DNA of 64,000 bases from JAENVT01 sp963720775 (GCA_963720775.1 CAVRGR010000002.1:248001-312000); one strand, 5' to 3'. Counted from the stretch's first letter, positions 25,992 through 35,762 are shown. Notes: a model not told the origin generated them from the sequence alone. Made by a program: numbers and translations.

Positions 25992-27338
25992 CGACGACCG
26001 CGTTGGTGTATGGCGTGGCGATCAGTGGCGAAGCTGTGGCGCGGGCGCTCCACGACCGCGGTGTTCGCGTGCTGGTCGCCGACGACGCGCCGAACGACGC
26101 CAAGGTTGCCGCAGCAGCAGCAGTCGGCGCCGAGCTGGTCGGGCGACCCGATGCCGCTGCAATCGACAAGCTCGTCGCCGCCGCCGACATCATCTGCCCG
26201 GCGCCAGGCGTGCCGGAGACACACCCCGCGATCGTCGCTGCCATCCGTCGCGGCAAGCCCATTCGCACCGAGATCGACCTGGCCTACGACTGGGAGCAAC
26301 AGCGAGCCGGCGGGCCGCGGCCGATGCTGGCGGTCACAGGTACCGACGGCAAGACGACGACCACGATGATGGCCACGGCCATGCTGAGTTGCGCGGGCCT
26401 CAAGGTTGCAGCCGTCGGCAACACCGAAGTTCCCCTGATCGCCGCTCTCGACACCGATGTCGATGCCTTCGTCGTCGAGTGCAGCAGCTTCCGGCTGAAC
26501 TGGATCGACCACTTCCGAAGTGAGGCTTCGGTCTGGCTCAACCTCGCCGAAGACCACCAGAACTGGCACGTGTCCATGCACGCCTACGAACTGGCCAAGG
26601 CGCGCCTGTGGAGCCACAACCGACCCGGCGATGTGGCCGTCGGCAACGCCGCCGATCCGATCGTGATGCGCAATCTGGCATTGGCCACCGGGAGGACTCG
26701 CACCTTCGGCACCGACGATGCCGACTACCGATTGGTGGGAACCACGCTGACTGGTCCAGCGCGGACCCCTTGCGGAGCGGGCGATGATGACTCGCGATCT
26801 ACCCCACGACGTCAGTGACGCATTGGCAGCGGCGGCCATAGCCATCGAGTCGGGTCTCGTTCAACCTGCCGACGTGGCGGAGGCTTTGACCACGTTCGAG
26901 TACCCCCCGCACCGGATCGAACGAATCGGTGAGTTCGCCGGCGCAACTTGGTACAACGATTCGAAGGCAACCACCCCGCACGCCTCGATCACTGCGATCC
27001 GCGGCTTCAGCAACGTCGTGCTCCTGGCGGGCGGCCGCAACAAGGGTCTTGACCTGGTCAGCCTGGCGTCCGAACACGATCGCGTGAAGGCCGTCGTCGC
27101 GCTCGGCGAAGCTGCACCGGTCATTCGCGACGTGTTCGCCAACTGGTGCCCGGTCAGCGAGGTGACGTCGATGCAGGCAGCGGTTGCTGCAGCAGCAGCG
27201 TTCGCGTCGGACGGCGACACCGTCCTGTTGTCGCCGGCTTGCGCCAGCTTCGATTGGTACCCCGAGGGTGGCTACCCAGCACGCGGTGAGGACTTCAAAC
27301 GGTTGGTACGAATCTACTTCGGGGACGGGACACGATGA
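25988..27338 (+). CDS. murD: UDP-MurNAc-L-alanine:D-glutamate ligase MurD (frameshifted)
   Basis: Adds D-Glu to UDP-MurNAc-L-Ala. The N-terminal part is in the frame of ATG 25988, with ATP loop VTGTDGKTTTT near 116-126 (Asp replaces the usual Asn) and ECSSFRLNW. The C-terminal part is one frame ahead (26784 region onward) and contains LPHDVSDALAAAAIA, WYNDSKATTPHAS and LSPACASFDWY. The break is at about 26753-26766; dropping one C from GGTCCAGC rejoins the halves into about 449 residues, normal for MurD. The gene overlaps mraY and ftsW by 4 bases, so it is probably intact in the living cell. Confidence 0.9.
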
Positions 27339-28534
27339 GTTCGTCGACCACGGTGATCGGGGACCGCCGCCGGCAGGCCCTCGAACGCGCCGCGGCGTTG
27401 CGCAGGCATCCGACGCGGCGCATGTCGTCGAAGCCCGCAGGCCCGCCCACGGTCGCCTTCTACGCGATCGCCGTAGTTGTCGCCGTGTTCGTGATGCTCG
27501 GACTGGTGATGGTGCTGTCCGCCTCGTCGATCAACCAGTTCCACCAGGGTCTGTCGCCGTATCGCATCTTCAACAAGCAGGCGATGTGGGCAGGCCTGGG
27601 CCTCGTCGGCCTGTGGGTCGGCATGCGCGTGCCGTACCACTTCTGGCGGCGTCTGGTGCTCCCGCTTCTGTTGCTGTCGTTCGGGATGATGCTGCTTCCG
27701 TTCGTCCCCGGCATCGGCGACCGGGTCAACGACGCCAACGCTTGGGTGGCGATCGGGCCGTTCTCGCTGCAGCCGTCGGAGTTCTTGAAGCTGGCAGTGT
27801 TGTTGTACTGCGCCAACCTCCTCGCCAAGCGCAAGGACGAGATGGGCAACCCGTCACGGACTCTGGTGCCGGTGATGATCGTCGCCATCGTTGGCAGCGG
27901 CCTGTGCCTTGTCCAGAGCGACCTCGGATCCGCGATTGTCCTCGCGTCCATCGTGTTCGTCGTTGCGTTCATCGCCGGTGCACCGCTGCGGCCGATGGCA
28001 ACTGCCGGAGCGCTCGGCCTCGCGGGCGCGCTCGCCTTCGTGTTGTCCAGCCCTCGCCGTCAGGCACGGTTCACGGCCTTCCTCGACATCGCCGCGCACA
28101 AGGACCACCTCAGCTACCAGACGTACCAGGCGATGATCGCACTCGCCCAGGGAGGTCTCGCCGGAGAAGGAGTCGGCCAGGGCAAGAACAAGCTCGGCGA
28201 CTTCTTGCCGCTGGCCCACAGCGACTTCATCTTCGCCGTCGTTGCCGAGGAGCTCGGGATGATCGGCGTCGTCGCCGTGCTCGGTGGCTTTCTGATCCTT
28301 GCCTTTGCCGGCGTTCAGGTGGCCCTGGCCACACAAGATCGCTTTGCCAGCCTGCTCGCCGGTGGGATCGTGAGCTGGTTCGTCGTGCAGACGATCATCA
28401 ACGTCGGTGGGGTCACTGGGATGATGCCCGTCACCGGTTTGACCCTGCCGTTCTTCTCGGCCGGAGGTAGTTCTCTGTTCGTCACGATGACCGCGGCGGG
28501 GCTGCTGCTCAACGTGGCTCGCAACGTGAGGTGA
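27335..28534 (+). CDS. ftsW: Lipid II polymerase FtsW (SEDS family)
   Basis: 399 residues with about ten membrane helices after a basic N-terminus of about 45. SEDS landmarks include DANAWVAIGPFSLQPSEFLK (about 132-151), PSEFLKL, and the C-terminal GGSSLFVTMTAAGLLLNVAR. It polymerises septal glycan strands with FtsI. It overlaps murD by 4 bases and lies 7 bases before murG. Confidence 0.96.
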   Translation: MSSSTTVIGDRRRQALERAAALRRHPTRRMSSKPAGPPTVAFYAIAVVVAVFVMLGLVMVLSASSINQFHQGLSPYRIFNKQAMWAGLGLVGLWVGMRVPYHFWRRLVLPLLLLSFGMMLLPFVPGIGDRVNDANAWVAIGPFSLQPSEFLKLAVLLYCANLLAKRKDEMGNPSRTLVPVMIVAIVGSGLCLVQSDLGSAIVLASIVFVVAFIAGAPLRPMATAGALGLAGALAFVLSSPRRQARFTAFLDIAAHKDHLSYQTYQAMIALAQGGLAGEGVGQGKNKLGDFLPLAHSDFIFAVVAEELGMIGVVAVLGGFLILAFAGVQVALATQDRFASLLAGGIVSWFVVQTIINVGGVTGMMPVTGLTLPFFSAGGSSLFVTMTAAGLLLNVARNVR

Positions 28535-28541
28535 CCGCTCC

Positions 28542-29657
28542 GTGAGCTCCCCCAACACCGCTTTCGCCGTGGTGACGGGCGGCGGTACGTCGGGCCACGT
28601 GCTCGCCGCGCTCGCCGTCGCCGACGCCATGGTCGCCCGCGGCCGTGATCGCAGCACGATCCACTACGTCGGAACGACGCGTGGAGTCGAACGCCGCCTG
28701 CTTCCGCCTGCGGGCTACGAGTACACGCTGCTCGACGTCGTCGGGTTGCAGAGGAGCCTGTCGCTGCGCAACGTGGCCTTCCTTCCGAAGTTGGTGCGCT
28801 CCACCTATCAAGCGATCAAGCTGGTCCGACGGCTGTCACCGCAAGTGGTGGTGAACGTCGGCGGCTACGCCAGCTTTCCGGTGACCGCGGCCGCCGTGCT
28901 GTGGCGGGTCCCCGTAGTGGTCGTCAGCTACGACCGACGACCCGGCCTGGTGTCGAGACTGATGGCGCGGCGGGCCGCCGCCTGCGCCGTGGCCCACGAA
29001 GGCTCTGCGTTGCCGAGGGCTCAAGTGACCGGGGCGCCGGTTCGACAAGAGATCTTGTCGATCGACCGACGGGCCGACCGGCACCATGCTCACGCCCAAC
29101 TCGGTGTGCCCGACGACCGCTTCCTGTTCGCCGTGTTCGGCGGCTCGCTCGGCGCCAAGCAACTCAACGCGGTGACGGCGGAGGCAGTGAATCGGTTGGA
29201 AGATCGCCGCGATCTCGCCGTGTACCACATCGTCGGCGACCGCAATCTGGCCGATGCCGCGCCCACTCGCGACGGCAGCGAAGGCATCATGTATCGAGTG
29301 CTTGGATACGAGGACCGAATGCCGCTCGTCTATGCCGCCGCCGATCTGATGATGACCAGGGCCGGAGCTTCGACGATCGCCGAGCTTGCCACTGTCGGGA
29401 TGCCGGCTTTGATCGTGCCGTGGCCGGGTGCCGCCGACGACCACCAGGTCGACAACGCCCGCGAGCTCAGCGACCAGGGCGCGGCGGTGTTGATCAGAGA
29501 GGCAGATCTCACTGCCGAGCGACTCGTCGCCGAGATCACCGCATTGCTCGCCGACCGTGACAAGCTCGGCGCGATGTCTGCAGCTGCCGCCGCCATCGGT
29601 GAGCGTCATCGCAGTGGAGCGCTCGTCGATCTCATCGAACGTGTGGCTGCGCGATGA
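28542..29657 (+). CDS. murG: Lipid II synthase MurG
   Basis: 371 residues. It transfers GlcNAc from UDP-GlcNAc to lipid I at the inner membrane face. VTGGGTSGHVLAALAVADAM (10-29) is the G-loop, FGGSLGAKQLN (about 199-209) the second G-loop, and TRAGASTIAELATVGMPALI (about 269-288) the UDP-GlcNAc site. GTG start 28542. Its stop overlaps murC by 4 bases. Confidence 0.96.
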   Translation: MSSPNTAFAVVTGGGTSGHVLAALAVADAMVARGRDRSTIHYVGTTRGVERRLLPPAGYEYTLLDVVGLQRSLSLRNVAFLPKLVRSTYQAIKLVRRLSPQVVVNVGGYASFPVTAAAVLWRVPVVVVSYDRRPGLVSRLMARRAAACAVAHEGSALPRAQVTGAPVRQEILSIDRRADRHHAHAQLGVPDDRFLFAVFGGSLGAKQLNAVTAEAVNRLEDRRDLAVYHIVGDRNLADAAPTRDGSEGIMYRVLGYEDRMPLVYAAADLMMTRAGASTIAELATVGMPALIVPWPGAADDHQVDNARELSDQGAAVLIREADLTAERLVAEITALLADRDKLGAMSAAAAAIGERHRSGALVDLIERVAAR

Positions 29658-31066
29658 GCGATCAGTGGCCGATCCCACTCGATCTGTCGACGCCGCACCG
29701 CCTGCACGTGGTGGGTGTTGGAGGACCCGGAATGAGCGCCATTGCCATCGTGCTCGCCGAGATGGGGCATCACGTCAGCGGCAGCGACATCCGCGACCGG
29801 GCCGTGCTCGAACGGGTGCGCGCCGCCGGTGTGGAGGTGCACGTCGGTCACGATCGTCGGAACGTAGAGGGCTGCATCGCGGTCACGGCATCCACGGCGG
29901 TCCCCGCACGCAACATCGAGCTCGACGAGGCCAGGAGCACCGGCATCGCCGTACTGTCCCGGGCGGCGATGCTCTCGTCGATCTGCGCGCAGGCCAAGTC
30001 GTTGGGAGTGGCCGGTACGCACGGCAAGACATCGACGACTTCGATGCTCATGCTCGTGCTCGCAGCCGCGGGCCTTCGCCCGTCGTTCGTCATCGGTGGC
30101 GACGTCACCGACATGGGCACGGGAGCTCAATGGACGAATGGGGAATGGTTGGTGGTCGAGGCCGACGAGAGCGACGGCACCCACCTGGAGCTGCCGTTGT
30201 TCGGCACGATCCTCACCAACGTCGAGATCGATCACCTCGACTTCTACGGCACCGAGGAAGCAATCGTCGCCGGCTTCGATCACTACCTGTCGCGAATCTC
30301 CGGCCCGAAGGTCCTCTGCGTCGACGACCCGGTGTGTGCCGAGCTAGCCGCTCGTCATGGCACCATCACCTACGGAACATCACCTGTCGCCGACTATCGG
30401 GCTGTCGAGGTGCAGGCAGCAAACGGCTCGTACACGTTCAAGGTCGTGCACGCCGGGCAGACGCTCGGTACGGTCGACCTGCCGCTGCGCGGCATCCACA
30501 ACGTGCGCAACGCACTCGGCGCGCTGGCCATGGCCTGCACGGTCGGGGTGGACTTCGATACGGCGTCACGCGCCTTGTCGAACTTCGGGGGGGTTGCTCG
30601 TCGTTTCGACATCCGCGGCATCGACGAAGGCGCGACCCTGGTCGACGACTATGCGCACTTGCCGACTGAGATCAGTGCCGTGCTCGGCGCGGCGCGCTGC
30701 AGCGGTGATGGTTGGCGGCGGGTGGTCGCCGTGTTCCAGCCGAACCGGTTCAATCGCATGGCGGTCATGTCGCCGGCATATCGCGACGCATTCGCCGACG
30801 CCGATCTCGTCGTGATCACCGACATCTACGCCTCGGGCACGACTCCCATTCCCGGTGTCACCGGCAAGCTCGTGGTCAACGCAGTCCTCGACGCGCATCC
30901 TGCGACCCGGCTGGCATGGATGCCTCGCCGCACCGACCTCGTCAACTATCTCGCCAACGAACTGCGAGACGGCGACGTGTGCATCTCGATGGGTTGTGGC
31001 GATGTCGCATCGCTTCCCGACGAGGTCTTGCAACGCAGGGCCGAACTCAGGGTCGGGTCCGGTTGA
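29654..31066 (+). CDS. murC: UDP-MurNAc:L-alanine ligase MurC
   Basis: 470 residues. The N-terminal Rossmann loop HVVGVGGPGMSAIA, the ATP loop GVAGTHGKTSTTS (about 117-129), EADESDGTHL and the C-terminal DDYAHLPTEI motif identify MurC. The GTHGK form of the P-loop is specific to MurC among Mur ligases. It is coupled to murG by ATGA and to murB by TTGA. Confidence 0.96.
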   Translation: MSDQWPIPLDLSTPHRLHVVGVGGPGMSAIAIVLAEMGHHVSGSDIRDRAVLERVRAAGVEVHVGHDRRNVEGCIAVTASTAVPARNIELDEARSTGIAVLSRAAMLSSICAQAKSLGVAGTHGKTSTTSMLMLVLAAAGLRPSFVIGGDVTDMGTGAQWTNGEWLVVEADESDGTHLELPLFGTILTNVEIDHLDFYGTEEAIVAGFDHYLSRISGPKVLCVDDPVCAELAARHGTITYGTSPVADYRAVEVQAANGSYTFKVVHAGQTLGTVDLPLRGIHNVRNALGALAMACTVGVDFDTASRALSNFGGVARRFDIRGIDEGATLVDDYAHLPTEISAVLGAARCSGDGWRRVVAVFQPNRFNRMAVMSPAYRDAFADADLVVITDIYASGTTPIPGVTGKLVVNAVLDAHPATRLAWMPRRTDLVNYLANELRDGDVCISMGCGDVASLPDEVLQRRAELRVGSG

Positions 31067-32016
31067 GTCTCAGCGAGCGCCTTCATCGCGCCACCGCGGA
31101 TCTGGGGTCGCACGCCCGAATCGACGAACCACTCGGTCCGCTCACCACGTACCGCGTCGGTGGCGGCGCGGCCATCTTCGTCGTGCCGGCGACGCGTGCC
31201 GACCTCGACGAGGTAGCTGCGGTGATCGCCCGCTACGAATTGCCGGTCCTGGTGGTCGGTCGAGGCTCGAACCTGCTGGTGGCAGACCGTGGTTACGATG
31301 GTGTGGCGATCAGTCTGGCTGCCTTGGCCGACGGGATCGAGATCGCCGGAGTCGAGGTCTACTCCGGCTCCGCTGTTGCTCTGCCGGTCTTGGCGCGCAA
31401 GACCGCCGCGGCGGGCCTGACCGGGTTCGAATGGGCCGTCGGTGTGCCCGGCTCGATCGGTGGAGCAGTGCGGATGAATGCCGGCGGCCACGGATCGGAC
31501 ATCGCCGCGAGTCTGCTGCGGGCCGAGATCTTCGACCTCGCTTCACTGAAGTGTTGCTGGCGCCCCGCCGACTCGCTCGGACTGCGGTTCCGCGGCTCGG
31601 ATCTGGCGGATCACGAGATCGTGTTGACGGCGCATCTCCAACTGGCAGCGGGCGACACCGATCGCTCGGAACACGAGATTGCGGAGATCGTTCGCTGGCG
31701 ACGGGAGAACCAGCCTGGCGGTCAAAATGCGGGCTCCGTCTTCGTCAACCCGATTCCGGGCGAGCTGTCTGCCGGCGAGCTGATCGACAGCGTCGGCCTC
31801 CGCGGCTTCAGGATCGGTGGTGCGTTCGTCTCCGAGAAGCACGCCAACTTCATCCAGGCGGGCGAGGGGGCAACGGCGGCCGATGTGAAGGCAGTGATCG
31901 AGGCGGTGCGCGAACGCGTCGCCCGAGAGACCGGTTTCGAACTGCGCAGCGAGGTACGCCTGGTCGGCTTCGCCGAGATTGCAGCGGGGCGTTCCGATGG
32001 TGGCCCGCATGGCTGA
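31063..32016 (+). CDS. murB: UDP-N-acetylenolpyruvoylglucosamine reductase MurB
   Basis: FAD enzyme of 317 residues. TTG 31063 overlaps the murC stop, and no better start exists before the conserved TTYRVGGGAAIF (about 28-39). Other landmarks are VVGRGSNLLVADRG (64-77), GVPGSIGGAVRMNAGGHGSD (127-146), the catalytic Ser in NAGSVFVNP and SEKHANFI. It ends overlapping ftsQ by 8 bases. Confidence 0.95.
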   Translation: MSLSERLHRATADLGSHARIDEPLGPLTTYRVGGGAAIFVVPATRADLDEVAAVIARYELPVLVVGRGSNLLVADRGYDGVAISLAALADGIEIAGVEVYSGSAVALPVLARKTAAAGLTGFEWAVGVPGSIGGAVRMNAGGHGSDIAASLLRAEIFDLASLKCCWRPADSLGLRFRGSDLADHEIVLTAHLQLAAGDTDRSEHEIAEIVRWRRENQPGGQNAGSVFVNPIPGELSAGELIDSVGLRGFRIGGAFVSEKHANFIQAGEGATAADVKAVIEAVRERVARETGFELRSEVRLVGFAEIAAGRSDGGPHG

Positions 32017-33259
32017 GGAACCCAAAGCGGCATCCGACGCGGGAGCAGTGCCCGACGTCGTCCTCGAGGAACTGCTGGCTGCGTTCTCGGCGAAGGAAGG
32101 CGACGCGATCGACTTCGACGATCCGGCGATCGATCGAATGCTGGGGCTCGACGAAGAAGGCGAGACCACTGTCACCCAGGTCACGGGAGCGGGGATCGTG
32201 CCGGCCACACCGCCGGCACCCGAGCCGGCCGCACCCGAGCCGGCCGCACCTGAGCCGGCCGCACCTGAGCCGGCCGCACCCGAGCCGGCCGCACCCGAGC
32301 CGACTGCCCCAAACGCGTCCCGCAAGCTGATCGTGATCGGCGACGATGGCCGGCCCGACGCCTTGTACCTCGACGAGGAATCCGGCTCACGGCTCCGCGA
32401 GGTGCATGCCCTCGACGGCGAGACCTCCGAAGGGCGATCGACGATCATCATCAAGGACCTCGACGAGACGGGCAGCATCGAAGCCCTGCCCGCCCGATCT
32501 TCCGGGTCGATGGATCCCCGGGTTCGCGCCAGGCGAATCGCCGTGCGCCGTGCCAAAGGCCGTAAGCGCCTCATCTGGGTCGCGATTGCGGCTGCGATCC
32601 TGCTGGTTCTGGTCGGTGCGGTTGCCGTGCTGGCGTCGTCGCTGTTCGACGTGCGCACGATCGACGTGCAAGGTGCGGTCTACACGGATCCGGCGCAGTT
32701 GTCGGCAATCGTCGACGATCTGCGCGGTGAGGCGATCCTGCTGGTCGACACGCGCCAGGTCGAGCGTCGGCTGGAGAGCATTCCATGGGTCGAGAGCGCT
32801 CGCGTATCGACGCAGTTCCCCCACCGGGTGTTCATCGACATCCGCGAGCGCAAGCCCATCGCCACCTTCGCCGGTTCCGACGGGAAGTACCGAGTGATCG
32901 ACCGTGAGGGGCGCGTGCTCGATGTCGTCGACGGCATGCCGGTCGACTACATGCTCGTCACCGGAGCAAGTCCCGACGTCGATCAGGGCCAGTTCGCCGG
33001 GCGGCCCTTCCCGTCGGCGGCGCAGCTGGCGATCGCCCTGCCCAGCGAGATCAGGGCTCTGACCGAGTCGATCGGTGTCGATGCGACCACTGGTGACCTG
33101 ACCCTTCAGCTCCACGGAAAGCTCGAAGTGCAGCTAGGAACCTCTGCCGACCTGTCGACCAAGCTCGTCCGGCTGCTGTCCGAAGTGCGTAGCGGCCTCG
33201 ACGGGATCTGCGCGCTCGATGTTTCGACGTCGGAGATCTCCCGCACGGCCTGTACTTGA
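32009..33259 (+). CDS. ftsQ: Division protein FtsQ with POTRA domain
   Basis: 416 residues from ATG 32009 (ATG 31997 is also possible). The cytoplasmic N-terminus of about 185 residues is acidic and has a Pro-Glu-Ala tandem repeat, then a basic patch (RVRARRIAVRRAKGRKR). One membrane helix follows (about 190-211). The POTRA domain begins LFDVRTIDVQGAVYTDPAQL, and an FtsQ beta domain contains WVESARVSTQFPHRVFIDIR. It bridges FtsL/FtsB and the division ring. Confidence 0.92.
   Translation: MAEEPKAASDAGAVPDVVLEELLAAFSAKEGDAIDFDDPAIDRMLGLDEEGETTVTQVTGAGIVPATPPAPEPAAPEPAAPEPAAPEPAAPEPAAPEPTAPNASRKLIVIGDDGRPDALYLDEESGSRLREVHALDGETSEGRSTIIIKDLDETGSIEALPARSSGSMDPRVRARRIAVRRAKGRKRLIWVAIAAAILLVLVGAVAVLASSLFDVRTIDVQGAVYTDPAQLSAIVDDLRGEAILLVDTRQVERRLESIPWVESARVSTQFPHRVFIDIRERKPIATFAGSDGKYRVIDREGRVLDVVDGMPVDYMLVTGASPDVDQGQFAGRPFPSAAQLAIALPSEIRALTESIGVDATTGDLTLQLHGKLEVQLGTSADLSTKLVRLLSEVRSGLDGICALDVSTSEISRTACT
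32216..32305 (+). repeat. Six 15-base tandem repeats inside ftsQ
   Basis: Units of GCACCCGAGCCGGCC, with C/T variation at one position and a degraded last unit, encode repeated Ala-Pro-Glu-Pro-Ala. The region is a low-complexity spacer in the cytoplasmic part of FtsQ and could change length by slippage. Confidence 0.9.
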
Positions 33260-33299
33260 TGATCTATGTCCACCGCTTGTGTGCTCGGACGTGCGAGAC

Positions 33300-33340
33300 T
33301 TGGCGAAACGGGCTTTGACATGCCTCAATCCATTCGCCAA
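33300..33340. promoter_or_regulatory. ftsZ promoter with flanking inverted repeat
   Basis: TTGACA at 33315-33320 is a consensus -35; CAATCA at 33338-33343 is a weak -10 at 17-base spacing. The promoter lies within an exact inverted repeat, TTGGCGAA (33300-33307) and TTCGCCAA (33333-33340). GGAGG at 33351-33355, 8 bases before ATG 33364, is a strong ribosome binding site. A dedicated ftsZ promoter here is usual in this cluster; the repeat as an operator is inference. Confidence 0.5.
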
Positions 33341-33363
33341 TCAGCACTACGGAGGCTTCCCTG

Positions 33364-34455
33364 ATGGCAGGCGCACCTCAAAATTATCTCGCGGTCATCA
33401 AGGTGATTGGGATCGGCGGCGGTGGCGTCAATGCCGTGAACCGGATGATCGATGCTGGTCTCAAGGGCGTCGAGTTCGTCGCGATCAACACCGACGCCCA
33501 GGCGCTGCTCATGAGCGACGCCGACGTGAAGCTCGACATCGGCCGCGACCTCACCAGGGGTCTTGGTGCCGGCAGTGACCCCGACGTCGGCCGTAACGCA
33601 GCCGAGTCGCATCGCGAGGAGATCGAAGAGGTCTTGAAGGGCGCCGACATGGTCTTCATCACCGCCGGCGAAGGCGGCGGAACTGGCACGGGCGCAGCTC
33701 CGATCGTCGCCGAGCTGGCGCGCACCATCGGTGCGCTCGCCATTGGCGTGGTCACCCGGCCGTTCAGCTTCGAAGGCCGTCGTCGATCGGTGCAGGCCGA
33801 CGCCGGAGTGCAGCGCCTGAAGGAGAAGGTCGACACGCTCATCGTCATCCCCAACGACCGGTTGCTGACCGTCGCCAACGAGAAGACCAGCGTGCTCAAC
33901 GCGTTCAAGATGGCCGACGAGGTGCTGCTCCAGGGCGTCTCGGGCATCACCAACCTCATCACCACCCCGGGGCTCATCAACACCGACTTCGCCGATGTCA
34001 AGATGATCCTGTCGAGTGCCGGCTCTGCCCTCATGGGAATCGGCCAGGCCAGCGGCGAGAATCGTGCCGTCACTGCCGCCAAGGCGGCGATCTCCAGTCC
34101 GTTGCTCGAGGCAGCGATCGACGGCGCCCGGGGCATTCTGCTCAACATCACGGGTCCGTCGGGCATGTCGCTGTTCGAGATGAACGAAGCTGCCGAGATC
34201 ATCCACGGTGTCGCCCACCAAGACGCCAACATCATCTTCGGAACAGTCATCGACGACGAACTGGGCGACGAAGTGAAGGTCACCGTGATTGCTGCCGGCT
34301 TCGATCGCTGGGACGGCGGTGCCACCACTTCGCGGCCCGGTGGCAAGGCCGCCGACAAGCCGACGTCGTCGCTCAAGGATCTCTTCGCCGATCAACCCGC
34401 CGACCCGCTCGACGATGGTGACGACGATTTCGATGTGCCGTCGTTCCTGAAGTGA
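33364..34455 (+). CDS. ftsZ: Cell division GTPase FtsZ
   Basis: 363 residues; polymerises into the Z-ring. The first glycine loop is GIGGGGVNAVNRM, the tubulin signature GGGTGTG lies at 104-110, and the T7 synergy loop region reads NTDFADVKMI near 205. A linker leads to the conserved C-terminal peptide DDDFDVPSFLK, the docking site for SepF and other partners. It has its own promoter and a strong ribosome binding site. Confidence 0.98.
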   Translation: MAGAPQNYLAVIKVIGIGGGGVNAVNRMIDAGLKGVEFVAINTDAQALLMSDADVKLDIGRDLTRGLGAGSDPDVGRNAAESHREEIEEVLKGADMVFITAGEGGGTGTGAAPIVAELARTIGALAIGVVTRPFSFEGRRRSVQADAGVQRLKEKVDTLIVIPNDRLLTVANEKTSVLNAFKMADEVLLQGVSGITNLITTPGLINTDFADVKMILSSAGSALMGIGQASGENRAVTAAKAAISSPLLEAAIDGARGILLNITGPSGMSLFEMNEAAEIIHGVAHQDANIIFGTVIDDELGDEVKVTVIAAGFDRWDGGATTSRPGGKAADKPTSSLKDLFADQPADPLDDGDDDFDVPSFLK

Positions 34456-34465
34456 CCCTGGTCGA

Positions 34466-35129
34466 GTGACACAGTTCGGCGGTCTCGCCGAGCGGTTGCA
34501 GCGGGTGCGCACTCAGATCTTCGACGCAGGTGGCCGCGATGTCGAGATTCTCGCCGTCACCAAGGGCCATCCCGTGGAGGTCGTGGAAAGCGCCGCCGCG
34601 GTCGGTCTCACTGCTGTCGGTGAGAACTATGCCCAGGAGCTGGTCGACAAGTTTGCTGGTCGATCGCTCGGTGTCGCGGTGCACTTCATCGGGCAACTGC
34701 AGACCAACAAGGTTCGCCACCTCGTCGACCTCGTCGACGTGTACGAGACGCTCGACCGCCCGTCGCTGATCGCCGAACTGGCCAAGCGAGTGCCAGGAGC
34801 GCGGGTGCTCGTGCAGGTCAACACGACGGGGGAGCCGATGAAGGGTGGCTGTTCGCCAGACGATGCGGAGTCGCTGGTCAACCAGGCTGCATCGGCGGGA
34901 CTTGCCGTCGAGGGCTTGATGACCGTCGGCCCGACAGAGGGTGGCGCCGAAGCCGCGCAGGGCTGGTTTTCGAATCGTGCGCGGGCTGAGCGATCGGCTC
35001 GGTCTGGCGACGTGCTCGATGGGGATGAGCGACGATTTCATCGTCGCGGTGCAAGAAGGCGCGACACGCGTGCGACTCGGGAGCGTGCTGTTTGGCATGC
35101 GTCCTGCTCCGACCCCGCGAGTACGGTAA
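34466..35129 (+). CDS. PLP homeostasis protein YggS family (frameshifted)
   Basis: PLP-binding protein of the YggS/PLPBP family, next to sepF as in many Gram-positive bacteria. GTG 34466. The PLP lysine is in ILAVTKGHP (about 28-36), followed by VGENYAQEL, HFIGQLQTNKV and VNTTGEPMKGGC. After GLMTVGP (about residue 158) the frame breaks near 34955-34960. The C-terminal part continues in another frame as RAGFRIVRGLSDRLG, CSMGMSDDF and VRLGSVLFGMRP. Removing one C in GCGCAGG restores the protein. As written, the first frame reads through into sepF. Confidence 0.88.
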
Positions 35130-35152
35130 TCTCAGGCGGAGGAGGACCAAGG

Positions 35153-35722
35153 ATGCCGATCTGGAGAAACGCAATGGATTGGTTGGGACTGGGTCCCGAC
35201 GATGCGTACGACGACTACGACACCGCCCAGGAGCCGGAGCGTCCTTCTCGATCGCCCCGACACCAGCGCGAAGATCCGGCGCCTCGCGGCCAGCGCGGCT
35301 ACCAGGGTGACTACGAATCGGATGGCACCGTGCGCACCATGCCGGCGCGCCCCAGCTACCCGACCCGCGACGCAGACCTCACTGGTCGACGTCCCACCCC
35401 TGCCAGCGACGACTCGAACGTGCAACCGCGCCCCATCAACGCCCAAAGGCAGGCACCAGTGAACTCTGCCGACCCATACACCGTCCGGCCGCGGCGGTTC
35501 GACTCCGCGCAAGAGGTCGCCGACAAGTTCAAAGAGGGCCAGCCCGTCATCATGAACCTCGAGGCCAGCGACCGCGAAGTGTCGCGACGACTGATCGATT
35601 TCGCCAGCGGACTGTGCTACGGCCTCAACGGCACGATGGAGAAGGTTGCGACCGGTGTGTACCTGTTGAAGCCGGTACCGCCGCGCAAGGGTGGCTACGA
35701 CAGCGGCGAGTACGACAGTTGA
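35153..35722 (+). CDS. sepF: Division protein SepF
   Basis: 189 residues; membrane anchor and FtsZ partner in actinobacteria. ATG 35153 follows GGAGGAGG. The N-terminal amphipathic helix lies near MPIWRNAMDWLGLG, followed by a charged disordered linker of about 75 residues. The SepF core has DSAQEVADKFKEGQPVIMNL, ASDREVSRRLIDFASGLCYG and GVYLLKP. In organisms without FtsA, SepF takes over tethering of FtsZ. Confidence 0.95.
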   Translation: MPIWRNAMDWLGLGPDDAYDDYDTAQEPERPSRSPRHQREDPAPRGQRGYQGDYESDGTVRTMPARPSYPTRDADLTGRRPTPASDDSNVQPRPINAQRQAPVNSADPYTVRPRRFDSAQEVADKFKEGQPVIMNLEASDREVSRRLIDFASGLCYGLNGTMEKVATGVYLLKPVPPRKGGYDSGEYDS

Positions 35723-35750
35723 GTGTTCACTGCGGCGGCTCCGCGGTGCG

Positions 35751-35756
35751 TAACAT
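35751..35756 (+). promoter_or_regulatory. -10 box before divIVA
   Basis: TAACAT lies 6 bases before ATG 35763, with no ribosome binding site between, so transcription is probably leaderless. Confidence 0.4.
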
Positions 35757-35762
35757 CTGACC

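Noticed and set aside
32216..32305. Tandem 15-base units as a CRISPR array
   Set aside because: Units are contiguous without spacers and in frame with ftsQ, coding Ala-Pro-Glu-Pro-Ala.
34466..35722. A fused YggS-SepF protein (single open frame)
   Set aside because: The read-through arises because the yggS frame slips near 34958 and then happens to be in the sepF frame. The true YggS C-terminus is found in the other frame, and sepF has its own GGAGGAGG and start at 35153.
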